A DNA stretch of 64,000 nt from Symbiodinium natans (GCA_905221605.1 CAJNDS010001324.1:1-64000); one strand, 5' to 3'. Shown: positions 38,801 through 49,338, counted from the stretch's first letter. The notes: a model not told the origin generated them from the sequence alone. Made by a program: numbers and translations.

Positions 38801-39707
38801 ATCGTGGCCCTACTCCCCTTAGAACCTTAACAAAAATAGTATGTTTAATATTCAAATGGGTTTTGTATGAACAAAAACAAAAAATCCCCAAAAGGGATAG
38901 ACATGGCCCTACTTGGAGGTTCATGGGTAGTTATGATTAGCGTTCTAAGTACTCGAAGTAGGGTTGAAAGTCTAGTTGCCACACTTATACCCCAACTTAT
39001 AACTACCCATGAACCTGCAAGTACATGCTACGTGGAGTCTGTGAGCCCCCGGCTCTCCATGGAAGACGTGGCTGCAACCTGCACAGATCTGGGGAAGGTC
39101 TTGAAGTGCTTGAAATTGTGATCGAATCGATAAGAGCACCATCGAGTTCTCTCAAAAAAGCGCGTTGCTCTAGGCCTCCGGCTGAGAATCACTTGCGGCC
39201 TCGTCCGAAAGTCTTCAAGGCCTCAGTCTTAGGGTTTAGGGTTTCGGGTTTGGGGTTTAGGGTTTTGGGGATTTGAGGAGCCGACAGATGCTGCAGGGGA
39301 CTTCGCTGTCTTGCCGGGAGTCTGAGGCATGTTTCACCTGCTCCCACTGCCTTGGCACTTGGCTCGAGGAAGCGTTCTGCAAAAACGAGCGGCGGGTACA
39401 GAAGAACCTGTGTACCTCGCTGTACTTCCACCCTTGCCCACTTGGAGGTTCATGGTACTTATTAACCAACTAAAACTGTACTTGCAACCCACTTATACGC
39501 CCCTTAAGTGCCCTAATATGGTCATAAGTACAGGTAGAAAAGAACAGTTACCCCAAACCCTAAACCCTAAACCCTAAACCCCAAACCCTAAACCCTACAG
39601 GCCCTAAAGCCCAAGAGCTGGGGTGGCTGCTCGTGTGTCAGCGGCTGCGCGGGCTTTGCCACCAAGCCCAAGCGCTGCGCCAACGTCAGCGAGGCCTTGC
39701 GGTTCTC
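35853..39707 (-). CDS. RNF32-like RING-IQ-RING protein, multi-exon
   Basis: Exons in gene order: ~39707-39606 (ENRKASLTLAQRLGLVAKPA, the conserved N-terminal block of the family), ~39436-39275 (SEVPCSICRLL, first Cys pair of RING1), 39078-39054 (CSHVFHGE), 38773-38719 (CLRSFERFSGKRYCPLCR), ~38457-38380 (CASRIQRAWRGYRSR, IQ calmodulin-binding motif), 36004-35973 (DRVELLSCSH, RING2) and 35903-35853 (VFHRCCLMSFESF). Junctions HGE|CLRSF (GC donor) and SCSH|VFHRC (GC donor) keep frame and restore RING spacing; the 38719 donor is GA. Order RING1-IQ-RING2 is that of RNF32, a presumed E3 ubiquitin ligase. The last RING2 cysteines (perhaps ECLSC near 35790) and some middle exons are unresolved. Introns contain arrays and family-E and -F elements. 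Confidence 0.8.
36005..38379 (-). other. Interior of the RNF32-like gene, exons not resolved
   Basis: Holds the family-C element at 36385-36484. A frame at ~38345-38255 (GKPLDKLRSQRPPSQARI) may be a post-IQ exon. A plus-strand 170-codon ORF (37778-38290) is low-complexity Pro/Ala-rich and overlaps it. Confidence 0.35.
36385..36484. mobile_element. Family-C inverted-repeat element
   Basis: Left GGGATGTTCCCCCTTGTATT then AACAGTCCTTC; right AAGGACTGTTAGTATAAAGG then GAAACAGTCC. Confidence 0.85.
38597..38688. mobile_element. Family-F inverted-repeat element in an RNF32-like intron
   Basis: CCAGGATGGGCTATTAGGCC and the reverse-complement arm AGGGCCTAACAACCCATCCT then TGG. Confidence 0.85.
38909..39020. 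mobile_element. Family-E inverted-repeat element in an RNF32-like intron
   Basis: Left CTTGGAGGTTCATGGGTAGT then TATGATTAG; right CTTATAACTACCCATGAACC then TGCAAG. Near-perfect termini. Confidence 0.85.
39229..39275 (+). repeat. TTTAGGG array in an RNF32-like intron
   Basis: About five units with TTTCGGG and TTTGGGG variants. Confidence 0.9.
39438..39535. mobile_element. Family-E inverted-repeat element
   Basis: CTTGGAGGTTCATGGTACTT and ATATGGTCATAAGTACAGG; the centre keeps CACTTATACGCCCCTTAAG. Confidence 0.7.
39552..39598 (-). repeat. TTTAGGG array (about 6 units)
   Basis: CCCTAAA/CCCCAAA on plus, between two N-terminal RNF32-like exons. Confidence 0.95.
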
Positions 39708-39789
39708 AGGGTTTTCAGGGTTTTTGCGTAGGTTTTTTGTCGGATTTCTGAGTCTTCCAAGGTGTTTTTTGGCTTTCTATTTTTAGGGG

Positions 39790-40205
39790 TACCGTACCCT
39801 AGGTGCAGCTCTATCCAATCTCCTGAGAAACAATGCAAAATACGGCGCCTCGTGCCGTTTCAGCTTCTCATCGTAATCCAAAACCGCTTGTCCTCGGCAT
39901 GTAAAGGTTGTTCTGGATCAGGGTCCCCCTTGCAGCTGCCTTCTCGCATCGGACCCCTTTACAATATCACCCTAAACCCTAAACCCTAAACCCTAAACCC
40001 TAAACCCTAAACCCTAAACCCTAAACCCTACGTACACCCCTAAACCCTAAACCGCAGGGACGACTGTTAGAACGCTCTGGGTGTGGCAGGATAGGGCGCC
40101 TCGGCGAACTTGAAGCTGGGGACCCTACGAGGTCCCGGACAAGGCGCACTCCTGCGGAAGGGCTACACGAACCCTTTGACTTTGCCCAGTGCACTTTTGG
40201 AGGGT
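39790..40205 (-). CDS. Candidate 5' exons, possibly of the RNF32-like gene
   Basis: ~40205-40063 (VHWAKSKGSCSPSAGVRLVR then DLVGSPASSSPRRPILPHPE) and ~39895-39795 (VLDYDEKLKRHEAPYFALFL then RRLDRAAP). Both are protein-like and on the same strand, upstream of the LTLAQRLGLV exon. Membership is inferred from position only. Confidence 0.45.
39969..40057 (-). repeat. TTTAGGG array (about 11 units)
   Basis: Mostly perfect CCCTAAA on plus. Confidence 0.95.
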
Positions 40206-40396
40206 TGGTACCACAATGGTCCCTTTTGGGGGGGGGGTGGGGGTTCATCATGAGAAAAGTTACAAGCGGACCCTCCGCTGAAAGCAGCCACCACTTCTGC
40301 CAAACCGCCCTGGCCTGGAGGTGTGCACTGCTTCGAACTGAGGAGTGTCCTGAGAACGGGCGGAGTCCGGGTTCAGGAGCTCAGTGGCGTTCAAAA

Positions 40397-40447
40397 GCGC
40401 TCAGAAGGGCTCAGAAGGGCTCAGAAGTGCTCAGAAGAGCTCAACAG
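40397..40447. repeat. 10-mer GCTCAGAAG(G/A) tandem repeat
   Basis: Five to six direct copies of GCTCAGAAG plus one variable base. Confidence 0.85.
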
Positions 40448-40671
40448 GGTTTGGCATTTAGGATTCACGGTTTAGAACTTCCAGGGCTGCGGAATTCAGA
40501 CCTTGAAGCTTGTGGTCGCAGAGCTTTCAGGGTTTCGATGATGGCTTAGAAACTTTCTAAGGGCTTTCTAGGACTTCCAGTCACTGAAGGACCGCTTTTT
40601 GGTCTAGGGTGCTTAGGATTCGCGGGGCTGTTCTGAACTAGGGGGTCCTTTAACCCGAAAAACCCCCGAGT

Positions 40672-41342
40672 TTAGGGTTTTAGGGTTTAGGGTTTAGGGG
40701 TTTGGGGTTTAGGGTTTAGGGCTTCGGCTTTTCGGGAAGCCGTTGGCGCCTGCCGCCGCCGGGCAGAAGCACTTCGAGCTTGTGGGCGGGCATCCTTGCC
40801 CAGCAAATGTGCCTCCGCCACGGGCGAAACCCCTAAACGCCTAAAACCCTCAATCCCTGAATACCCTAACCCTAAACCACAACCCCCCCCCGAACCCTAA
40901 ACCCAACCCTAACCCCTGACCCTAAACCCAATTAAAAAGCCCCAGAACCCTCCAGACCTGAAGAGCAACGGCCCTCCACACTTCTCCTCGAGCTCCCGTC
41001 GTCACCACGCCTGCCCAACATCTTTCCCCCCTCGGTTAAGGGTTTAGGGTTTAAGGTGTAGGGTTTAGGGTTTAGGGTTTGGGGTTTAGGGTTTAGGGTT
41101 TAGGGTTTAGGGAAGCCCCTGAATCTGTCTAGGGCCTTGTTGGGACTCCCAACGATCTCAACGTTTGGAGGGGCTTTCTACCCCTTGCAGGCCCCTTATG
41201 AAGCTTCCCGAGGAAGTCCCTGCCCCTAGCAGGGGAAGGGGCTGTTTCCTTGGCACCTCCTGGGAGTCCCTGGGGCCTCTCGCCAACCTCTAAACCCCAA
41301 ACCCTAATCGACCCTAAACTTTAAACCCTAAACCCTAAACCT
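40672..41342. repeat. Four TTTAGGG arrays in alternating orientation
   Basis: 40672-40730 (+), 40830-40930 (-, degenerate), 41035-41115 (+, about 10 units) and 41287-41342 (-). A minus frame at ~40825-40740 (RPWRRHICWARMPAHKLEVL) may be an exon. The 41120-41280 stretch has GGGACTCCCAACG ... CCTGGGAGTCCC inverted motifs. Confidence 0.85.
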
Positions 41343-41394
41343 TTTCTCTGACTCCAGAACTTGGGACCTTTCCTTGTGCGGTCCGGCCGCGGCG

Positions 41395-42190
41395 AGTACA
41401 TCATAAACTGTGAAAATGCTGTCCTGGTTGTGAAAACAAGCTACACTCCACAAAAAGATTCATTTGAAAGTGAGCGCACGAAATTATATTGTTACTGAGG
41501 CGTGAAGGAAGCGTCTGTAAGACTCTGAGAACTTGGATGTAGGACTCAAGCCTTCGGCGTGCATCAGAAGACCCATAAAAGCCGCCATTCAAACAAGTGT
41601 TCCTTGTTGGGGCGTTTAAATGAGTCCTATCATGCGGTAACTTGTCAATGGTGGATTTCCTGCTCATCTGTTCACTCACTGCATTAGTATGATCATAAGC
41701 TCGCGCATGAATCGGAAAAGGAAAGAGGCATAGAATTTCTGTGCGGCGAAATGGAAGAAAGGAATGCCGCACAAAACCCTATTAGGCTCGTGTGGCTCAA
41801 AAGCCTTATATGCTCAATGCTCATGCTAACTTAATGCGGGCCCCTTTCATACCATTATTGCTATTCACACGGCGTGCATTAAATTCACACCATGTGTTAA
41901 TACTATTACAGGCCCAACAAAGATAGCATGCCACCCCGGATACCTCCACACTGCCACGGAAGGAAAGCATGGTGTAGGTAATGGACTGCATTAAGGCTTG
42001 CGATCCAGGGTTAGCTGTCTAGCGTTCAAGCATGCAGCGTCCTGGAGCAGTACCAGGTGAAGCACTGCGATGTCGACGCATTAGTTCGTCGGACCCCTAG
42101 CCGCAGGTAGGGCTCAGGGTTTAGTTATTCAGTTCGGGGGGTGCTCAACACAGTCCGTGTGATCGACAAAGGCTTGCTTTCAGCAGCTTC
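41395..42190. other. AT-rich block with no supported gene
   Basis: Composition shifts to AT-rich at 41395-41900. A 123-codon minus ORF (41401-41772) lacks any recognised feature. CACGGCGTGCATTAAATT at ~41868 resembles TACGGCGTGCATTTGCTT at ~1500 in the other AT-rich block. Confidence 0.4.
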
Positions 42191-42202
42191 AGGTCACAAG
42201 CA

Positions 42203-42246
42203 ACTAAACCCTAAACCCTAAACCCTAAACTCCAAACCCTAAACCA
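42203..42246 (-). repeat. TTTAGGG array (about 6 units)
   Basis: CCCTAAA on plus, one ACTCCAAA. Confidence 0.95.
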
Positions 42247-42264
42247 GGGTTCCTACATGGAAAA

Positions 42265-42870
42265 TCAGCAAGAACATGGGACGCGGCGGCCTCGCCGATC
42301 GGACATCATTGCGGCCACATGCTCCGTGGTGTCGGCATGTCTTGTGCTCACAACTTGGTCGCACTTGGGTATACCTGAAACGCCTGGTTGCCCAAAATAA
42401 GAGGCTATTATACCCCCCAAAGTAGGAACTGTAGCCCAGAATTATCGTCTACTGGCTTTCAAGGTTATACAACGGCTGCTCAGCTGGGAGGCGCGTGATG
42501 TGGCGTTGATGTGTGCATGGGCCATGATGGTCTATGCATTGGGAAACTCGACCTGGAAATGATCTGCCTCATGCTGTGATTCTTACCGCGAATCGCGGAA
42601 AGAAAGGTCCCATCTCCACGTGCGAAGCAGCTCCACCCCCTGGTTCTTAGCAGGGAATGGGGGACTGAGGGCCCGATATCTACCCTTTAAGGAATTTATA
42701 TAGGGTACCTCACATTCCCCCAATACCCTACTAAGAAACCAGCCAGGTCCCAGAACGACCGATTGGCGCCTGGCGCTGGTCGAAATTCTCCGCATTGGGA
42801 AACCTTGCGCAGCTCTCCTCCAGCAAGTACTGCACCCAAGTCCACTGCCCGGCCTCCCAGAGCGCGCTGT
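42265..42870 (-). CDS. Candidate exons with a family-D element as exact intron
   Basis: ~42865-42746 reads AGQWTWVQYLLEESCARFPN, AENFDQRQAPIGRSGTWL and stops at CTG|GT. Across the element 42641-42745 the frame resumes after AG| as GVELLRTWRWDLSFRDSR (~42640-42590). A further segment at ~42375-42265 reads IPKCDQVVSTRHADTTEHVA then AMMSDRRGRRVPC. The GT-AG removal of the element keeps frame (TWL then GVELL). No domain recognised. Confidence 0.6.
42637..42748. mobile_element. Family-D inverted-repeat element acting as an intron
   Basis: Termini CTGGTTCTTAGCAGGGAATG and ACCCTACTAAGAAACCAG; centre GGGCCCGATATCTACCCTTT then AAGGAATTTATATAGGG. Read on minus it begins CTG|GT and ends AG|G. Confidence 0.85.
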
Positions 42871-42902
42871 TTCTTCTTCTTTTTTTGGGAGAGCTCGGGT
42901 TG

Positions 42903-43010
42903 CTTAGGGTTAAGGATTTAGGGGTTTACGGTTTAGGGTTTAGGGTTTAGGGTTTAGGGTTTAGGGTTTAGGGTTTGGGGTTTAGGGTTTAGGGTTCAGG
43001 GTTTACAGGG
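42903..43010 (+). repeat. TTTAGGG array (about 14 units)
   Basis: Mostly perfect, with a TTTACGG and a TTCAGGG unit. Confidence 0.95.
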
Positions 43011-43129
43011 TGTTGGGGTTTTGGGGTGGAGGCTTTCGGACAGGCTGAGCGGGTTTGGACCTCGGCGCAGAGGGCGATCAGGTAGACGTAAGTGGTGAAG
43101 TAGGGCTCCACACCTGGTTGCACTCATAG

Positions 43130-43240
43130 GCTGGGATGTTCCCCCTTATGCTCACAGTCCTCAATAGGGATGAGAATAGGGGGGGGGTACCAGAATCTTT
43201 ACAAAAAGGACTGTCAGAAAAAGGGTGAACATCCCAACTC
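43130..43240. mobile_element. Family-C inverted-repeat element
   Basis: GGGATGTTCCCCCTTATGCT then CACAGTCC on the left; GGACTGTCAGAAAAAGGGTG then AACATCCC on the right. Confidence 0.85.
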
Positions 43241-43249
43241 AGAGGCCAA

Positions 43250-43910
43250 AAAGGCCGAGCTTGGAAACAATCACCCTTACGGCATGGCCATGCAAGGCAC
43301 CTAGCCGGGCCAAAATGTTCTTCCAGTGCATCGCAAAGACCTGAGCAGCCCAAAGGGCTGGGGGCTGGAGCGAGGGAGCTGCACATAGGAACGATGCGTA
43401 CACATCGGGCCATTAGGCTTCTCGAGAATCCTCAGGCGGCCGGGCCCAGTTGCCGGTGGTAAGGCACGCCTTGATCCTCGGAGGGCACGGATTCTTGCAT
43501 ACATAGCTGAGGCAGACAACGGCGCAGAGGCAGACATGCGCCGAGCGTTCGGCACTGAAGTCAGGGTGACAAAGTTTGGCCTTGTACGGCTGGCAGCGGA
43601 CAATTACTGGCACATGCCGTGAGGTGCGACCTGACACGCGCGCTTAGGCTCCCTAGGTCCCCGGCGGCACGCCTTTCAGCTGCATCTGGTTCAGCAGCCT
43701 CGGCCATTGTATCCCTTCCGACTCCGCATCTAACTAGAAGTAACCAGCGGCAGATGCTAAGAGGATGTCTCAAGGGAATGCTGCCACCGGCCCCCGTGGA
43801 TGTAGGCACTCATCAAAGCCGTGAAGCTGGCATCGCTTGCCCTCAAGCCGATCTGGCGTGACATTTCGGTTCAAGGTGCACATCTTAGCTCACGGACGGG
43901 GGGAAGGGGG
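43250..43910. other. GC-rich, no assigned gene
   Basis: Several overlapping minus ORFs (for example VIVRCQPYKAKLCHPDF at 43.6 kb). None has a decisive motif, and the coding frame is ambiguous. Confidence 0.3.
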
Positions 43911-43912
43911 TG

Positions 43913-44020
43913 GAGTTTCCGAGATTAGGGGTGCCTTATTGGGGTTTAGGGCTTAGGGTTTAGGGTTTAGGGTTGAGGGTTTAGGGTTTAGGGTTTAGGG
44001 GGTTTAAAGGTTTAGGGTCT
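43913..44020 (+). repeat. Family-A left arm continuing into a TTTAGGG array
   Basis: GAGTTTCCGAGATTAGGGGT then GCCTTATTGGGG runs directly into TTTAGGG units. The rest of the element is absent. Confidence 0.75.
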
Positions 44021-44044
44021 AGGGCCACTAGCGTGGAGCTTGCC

Positions 44045-44400
44045 GACATGCCGGAATCTCGTCGGCCATCTCTTGACCCAATCGGATCGCCTCGTGAGGG
44101 AGTGCAGGTAGCAATTCGAGGCCATGACGAAAACATGACGACTCCGAGGTCTGGGCGTGCTGCCACTGCGTGGCATCGGCACCTCTTCAGACCATCTTCA
44201 GCAGCTCTCACCACCAAGACCCCTGGGTTCTTAGTAGGGAATGGGGGGATGAGGGCCCTATATATACCCTTTAAGGGACCATATATAGCGTACCTCATTC
44301 CCCCATTCCCTGCTAAGAGCCAGCCAGAAGACACCGTCCAAAGCATCCGGCATGCTGTGATGGTCGAGCTCCAGTGGTACTCTGACCGACCTGGGACGGT
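44045..44400 (-). CDS. Candidate exons around a family-D element
   Basis: ~44215-44060 reads VLVVRAAEDGLKRCRCHAVA then ARPDLGVVMFSSWPRIATC. ~44400-44330 is open in more than one frame (VPLELDHHSMPDALDGVFWL or TTGARPSQHAGCFGRCLLA). The element between begins CTG|GC and ends CAG|GG on minus, compatible with a GC-AG intron. The second frame choice joins in phase. Confidence 0.45.
44221..44328. mobile_element. Family-D inverted-repeat element
   Basis: GGTTCTTAGTAGGGAATGGG and CCCATTCCCTGCTAAGAGCC; centre CCCTATATATACCCTTTAAG then GGACCATATATAG. Confidence 0.85.
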
Positions 44401-44409
44401 CAACTTTGG

Positions 44410-45420
44410 GGTTTTAGGGTCTAGGCTTAGGGCTTGGGGTTCAGGGGTCTCAAGGTTTGAGGGCTTTAGGGCTTAGGGTTCTAGGGTTAAGGGTTTTCAA
44501 GATTTTGTGGGTTTGCATTCTTGAGGGCTAAGGGTCTTGAGGCTTTTGGGTTTAGGGCTGTGGGTTTTAAGGTTTTAAAGTACAGGGTTTAGGGTACCGA
44601 TCTCTCCGGGCCAGCGGCCCTCAAACCGAAACCCCAAACACAAGCCCCAGAGAGAATCTCTGAACTCGCTTCGTTTTCTGGCTTCTTGTTTTTTGAACTG
44701 TTTCTTGGTATTCTGTTGGTTTTTGGTATTCTGTTGGTTTTTGTTTGTTTGTAAAGCAAGATTTGTTGGCTTTAGCTTTTTGGTTTTTAGGCCTGCTATT
44801 TTGGTTGTTTGGTGTTTTGTGGTTGTTCTTTGTGGTTCTGGTTGTTGTGTTTCTTGATTTGGCTTTTCTTGGTTCTTTGCCTTTTTGTTGTTTTGTTCTG
44901 ATGCTCTCTCCGGGGGGGGGTTGTGTTTTTGGTTCTCGGTTTTGGGCCTCTGCTGGCGTATAGTTGCCATTTAGCGTAGACATCTCAAGCCGGAAAGCTG
45001 GGTTTGCTTTTACACAAGCGGCAGCCTACCTCCCGTCCCCAATAGCAAGACATTCAATGTGAAGAGGGCTAGGAAGCGTCTCTATTTGGGGGCTGAGATC
45101 CCGCTTTTCCCCATGATGGGTCTAAAGGCCACTGCGTCATGATGTCATTTGAACGGGCTGGATGATCATGTAAGGGGTTGAACTGGCTCACCTCCAAACA
45201 CATTAACCACATCAGTGAAGCGATTTACAGTTTGAACTAGGGTAAATTCGCAACATCAATTGTTTTCTATACAAGTTGGGTTCATGAAGTCAATGTACGT
45301 AGTGTTTGTTACTGTTCAGTTGGAGCTGGCCAGCCGCTGTGGAACGCACAGACTAAATATGCATAGCTAGGCTTCGAATACATAGCTTACAATCACCAAA
45401 CATCGAAGGCCCATCAACTT
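44410..45420. other. Degenerate GGGTTT tract, then T/G-rich sequence; no gene
   Basis: 44410-44600 is decayed TTTAGGG/CTTAGGG. 44690-44960 is rich in GTTTTTGG motifs, with a direct GGTATTCTGTTGGTTTTT duplication at ~44708-44742. ORFs here are low-complexity. Confidence 0.5.
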
Positions 45421-45432
45421 TTAACTCATGCT

Positions 45433-45435
45433 GAT

Positions 45436-45483
<48 letters not shown>

Positions 45484-45830
45484 CTCGACGTCGTGGTCGT
45501 CGTCGTCGTCGTCGTCCTCGTCGTCGTCGTGGTCGTGGTCGTCGTCGTTGTGGTTGGTGCTGCGTTGCTGTGCTGTTCCTGTTGCTGCTGTTGTTTCTGT
45601 CGTCCAAGTTGTTCTTGCTAGTGTTCCAATTGTTGTTCTTGCTCCCCTTGTTACTGCTGCTGTGGTTGTTGCTGTGGTTGTTCCTGGTGCCGGCGTTGTT
45701 ATTGCTGTTGTTGTTGATGTTGCTGATATTGTTTGTTGTTATTGCATGTTATTGCATTATACTTCTTGTTGACGATGTTATCGTTGTAGTTCTTGTTGTT
45801 CTGTTGGTGCTTCTTGTTCTTGTTCCCCTT
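45433..45830. repeat. (CGT)n trinucleotide tract grading into GTT/GCT-rich sequence
   Basis: About 17 perfect GTC units (45437-45485), then imperfect ones to 45550, then (TTG)-rich to 45830. Poly-Ser, poly-Arg and poly-Leu ORFs are by-products. Confidence 0.9.
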
Positions 45831-46186
45831 GTTGGCCCCCCCCCCCCGGGGGGGGAACCTTACCCTGTTTCTTGTCAGTTCGGGGCGCGCCCGGTTGTCG
45901 GGGACAGCCCCCTGCACAATTATGAAAGGCTTAATAATCATACTCTTACAAGGGATGTGCCGTTGCCGGTACTGAGAGCCTTGCCGATGGTCTTTGCAGC
46001 TGAAAGCAAAGACACGGCACTTTCCCAACCTCTGACGCAGAATTCACGGAGCGACTGGGCCATTGAAGAAACCCCAAAAGTAGTCTAAACTCTGCTTATA
46101 CATCTCTGATATATTAGTTATGTACACGAATGTTTCTAAATGAAACGATAACTCTGCCCAATCTGCACCTGCTCATATCTTCCCAT

Positions 46187-48715
46187 TCAAGTAGGACTAT
46201 GGCTGGCAGCAGCCGCGCAGGCCGCGATGGTGTTGGTGTAGAGTTGGGCATCCGGCCTTCGCGCCCGGCGAACCAAGGAAGGCGCTAACACAGGCCATTC
46301 ACACCAGCGATGAGAAGGCTGTTCTAATCTAGGGACCCCTTGTTTGGAACAAAACCCCCCCCCTACATAAGAGGAAACAAGCATAACTTCGAGGCCCCAG
46401 CTGAAGACCCCCTGAGAGCCTCAGGCTTGCGAGAAGAGAACTCACGCCAAACTCGAGAAAGTCAGCAAAAGGGGTCTATAAGGATCTGACGCCTCATCTA
46501 GAGCCTCCAGCGCCTGCTCCCAGTCACCTGCCTTGCAAGCAGCGACGAGTTAAGACATCCTTGGTACTTCACCGGTACTAGAGAGACTCCGGCCTGACGC
46601 AGCGCCCCCAGGACGTGGGTGTAGGTAACAACGTCGGGCTGCAAGCGGAGAAACTTGACATCCTGTAAAAGCGCGATGAGCATCCCCGACCAGGAATCTG
46701 TTGTGGTGGTTCCCAATGCCACCCCTGGGAAACGGAGCCCCGCCACTGGGTTCCCTGGCTTCGAAGAGTGTCTGTATTTGCGCCGCATCTTGCTGCCTGT
46801 AGGCTGGTGTAGTTCTCTCGGCCCCAAAGGCTTGAGACGCTTTGAGGCTGGAACTGCAGGTGTCCCAAACCATGGGCAGCGCCACCTGAGGCAACAGCAG
46901 GCGCCCCTCATCCTGGAGCCACACGAAGTGAGGGTGCAACCGGTCTTAGAGGCGGACAAGCACCCATTGCTGCATTCAGCACCCCGATGTCCATCTCCAC
47001 GAGATTGCTTTTCATGTCGGACAGGAGCCACCTATGTTGCGCACAGCTGCGAAGATTGCTAAGCCTGATTGTATAGCTAACCACGTCAACTTGCTTGCTA
47101 CTTCAGGTCAGTTGCTCAGCGCACCATAACTGGAAAGCCACTTCTCTCTTGCAAACGATTAACACTTTTGCTGAAGATGGGTGTCATTAGTGCAGGATCT
47201 TCTTCTTCTGGGCTTGAATTAAAGAGGCGCTTGACCTGAAGAAGCGCTTGCACGCCCCTACACTCAAGCTAAACGTACCCGGTTTTGGGGGTCTGTCACA
47301 GCTGCTACTATTCTGGAGAATCGTGCAGAGGTCGGTAACGGTGATGTTTCCCCAGGTGTCCCCCTGCTGCTTTCTCGTCGTTCTTATCGTTCTTATCGTT
47401 CTCATCGTTCTCAGCGTGACTGGTTTGTGGTGGTGGTGCCCGGGAATGGGGGGAGTGTTCCGAGCCCATTTGCTCGCTGTGGTGTGTTCTCTCTCGATCT
47501 GCTCCGCCCCGTTTGGTTGTTGGGTTCTGCTGGTGGAGGTTGTTGTGATTGGGCGTCGATCAGGTAGACCGGCTCTTGCCATCCCCGTCCATTCGTCCAC
47601 TCAACGCTTGCGTTGCTAGCTCCGCCTCTTGTTGGAACACGAACTCTGCGAAGGATTGCCAACTTGGGCTCCGACAAGGACCAAGCCCACAAGAATTTAT
47701 CAACGTGGCACCTGCAAGCAGTCAGAATATCTGCATCTGCTTCACTGCCGAAACGGGCAGCAAGCTAAGGCCAACACGCAGCCATAGCAGCAGTGTAGGA
47801 ATACAAGTTTAGCCTGAACCAGGAAGCGACATTGTCAGCGTCTGGCTTCGGTTCCCGAACCTTACAGCTCTCTGCTTTAGGCTGCTGATCAGCTCAATTG
47901 CCGATTCCTCAGCTGTGCTGCTGGCGGCACGAGCGGCCGAGAAAGAACATGTCAGCCCACGTCCAGCAACATGTCAACTGGGCGTAGATCCGGTTCGGTC
48001 CCTCTTGAACATGCCCGGATCGCCGCGGTTGACACGACCTCGTGCAGAAACGAGCCGACTCAAAACAAAACAGGTTTATCTAGGCGTTGGGCCCGTTTTG
48101 GGCACCCTAACGCATTTTGCTACCTTGTGTCACTACAATATACCCTCCCCAAGGTCCTACAAAGCAGAAAACTTGAGGCGCACCGCGTTGACTTCCAGTT
48201 TGTTCGTTTCCATGTCACTGAGGACCTGTAACGCCTGACGCAGAATACGGAAACAAGCCACGGGAACCCACCTTCAGGTCGTGATTTGTCGCGCCTGCGC
48301 CCAGCACCCCTTGTCGAGACTTCTGATGGCAGTGTCGCCTGTCTTTGAACAGCTTGCGCTGCATGTGCGCATGCGAACGCACGTGTAAGGACGCGACAAA
48401 CTCTTGCTTCTGGGTAGATGTGAGCTTGTGCCATCTCGTCCAGGAGAAGCAGGCACGTCCTCAGCGCCATCGCGCGGAATGACGATAAGGGCTCCACCAT
48501 ATGTATCCCTGAGCTCATGATGAGAACGCGGCGACCAAGCCTGAAGCAAGAAAAAGAACTGAGAGAGCACTTGCACAGCTCGTTTCAACGGTTGCACGAA
48601 GCAGCTCGACGATGCTTATCGGTCATCTGTGAGCTCGCCTTGCAACGTGAACAGATGCTGACGAGCTTGTTGAAGAAGAACTCATCTGCTTGCACACCTT
48701 GCTTGCAGCGGCGGC
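46187..48715 (-). CDS. Pentatricopeptide-repeat (PPR) protein, multi-exon
   Basis: Minus segments carrying PPR helices, in gene order: ~48700-48620 (VQADEFFFNKLVSICSRCKA), ~48472-48372 (RTCLLLLDEMAQAHIYPEAR then VCRVLTRAFA), ~47945-47870 (STAEESAIELISSLKQRA), ~47040-46965 (WLLSDMKSNLVEMDIGVLNA), ~46675-46590 (LLQDVKFLRLQPDVVTYTHV then LGALRQAG) and ~46262-46195 (RRPDAQLYTNTIAACAAA). Repeating P-D-x-x-Y/F-x-x-x-I/L helix A and LL-x-x-M helix B are characteristic. PPR proteins bind organelle RNA in a sequence-specific way (family knowledge). Exon joins were not resolved, and no targeting peptide could be assigned. No telomere-like array lies inside this gene, unlike its neighbours. Confidence 0.75.
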
Positions 48716-48969
48716 AAAGGTGACGTGCAGGTCTCTGACTGCACTTCAATTGAAATGGCCTTGGGTGGCTACCAAAGACTCCACTGTCAAAGAAGGTCAC
48801 TAGGGCCAAAGGCCCAGCCGTAGTCCAACATAGTCCAACAGACCCCCCGAAGTCGCCAAACCCGTCTCAAGCTCACCAGCTACCGCAGCTGCCAGTGGCA
48901 GGCTCTTTCCTTTCCCTTCCCCAGGCTTAGTGGGGTCTAAGAAGCAGGAACGAGTCTGAAACGACAAAA

Positions 48970-49065
48970 TGGTGAGTTCTCAAAATTATGGCCCCTTGTT
49001 GGGTACGCTAAATAAGAGAGGCCGCCTTATGATAAGGACCCCAAAAGGGACCCTTATTTGGGGGT
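48970..49065. mobile_element. Family-G inverted-repeat element
   Basis: GTGAGTTCTCAAAATTATGG then CCCCTTGTTGGG; right arm CCCAAAAGGGACCCTTATTT. It abuts a family-A element. Confidence 0.65.
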
Positions 49066-49166
49066 TTCCGAAAATAGGGGGTACCTCATTGGGGTCCTTC
49101 TTCTACGGGAATCCTACTATTTGGGGCTCTATTATAGGGGTCCCTTACTTTCGTAAACTCCCAGTC
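49061..49166. mobile_element. Family-A inverted-repeat element, well preserved
   Basis: GGGGTTTCCGAAAATAGGGG then GTACCTCATTGGGG; right arm GGGGTCCCTTACTTTCGTAA then ACTCCC. Confidence 0.85.
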
Positions 49167-49255
49167 AGAGAAATCACCAAACTGCAGTCGCTTCGTCGCT
49201 TGCATCCCGGGAGCAGGCTATTGGCATCTCCTCCCAGTCTAAAGAGGCCTAAGGA

Positions 49256-49338
49256 GGTCAGTTCTCTAAAACCTGGTCCCTTTTGGGGATACTATGTATA
49301 AAACCAAAAAGGAACCAGACTTCAGAGAACTGACCAAG
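49256..49338. mobile_element. Family-G element, short copy
   Basis: Termini GGTCAGTTCTCTAAAACCTG and CAGACTTCAGAGAACTGACC. Only ~80 bp long, with a minimal loop. Confidence 0.8.

Noticed and set aside
45428-45772. Poly-Ser/poly-Leu and poly-Arg ORFs
   Set aside because: Products of the (CGT)n and (TTG)-rich tracts; low complexity on both strands.
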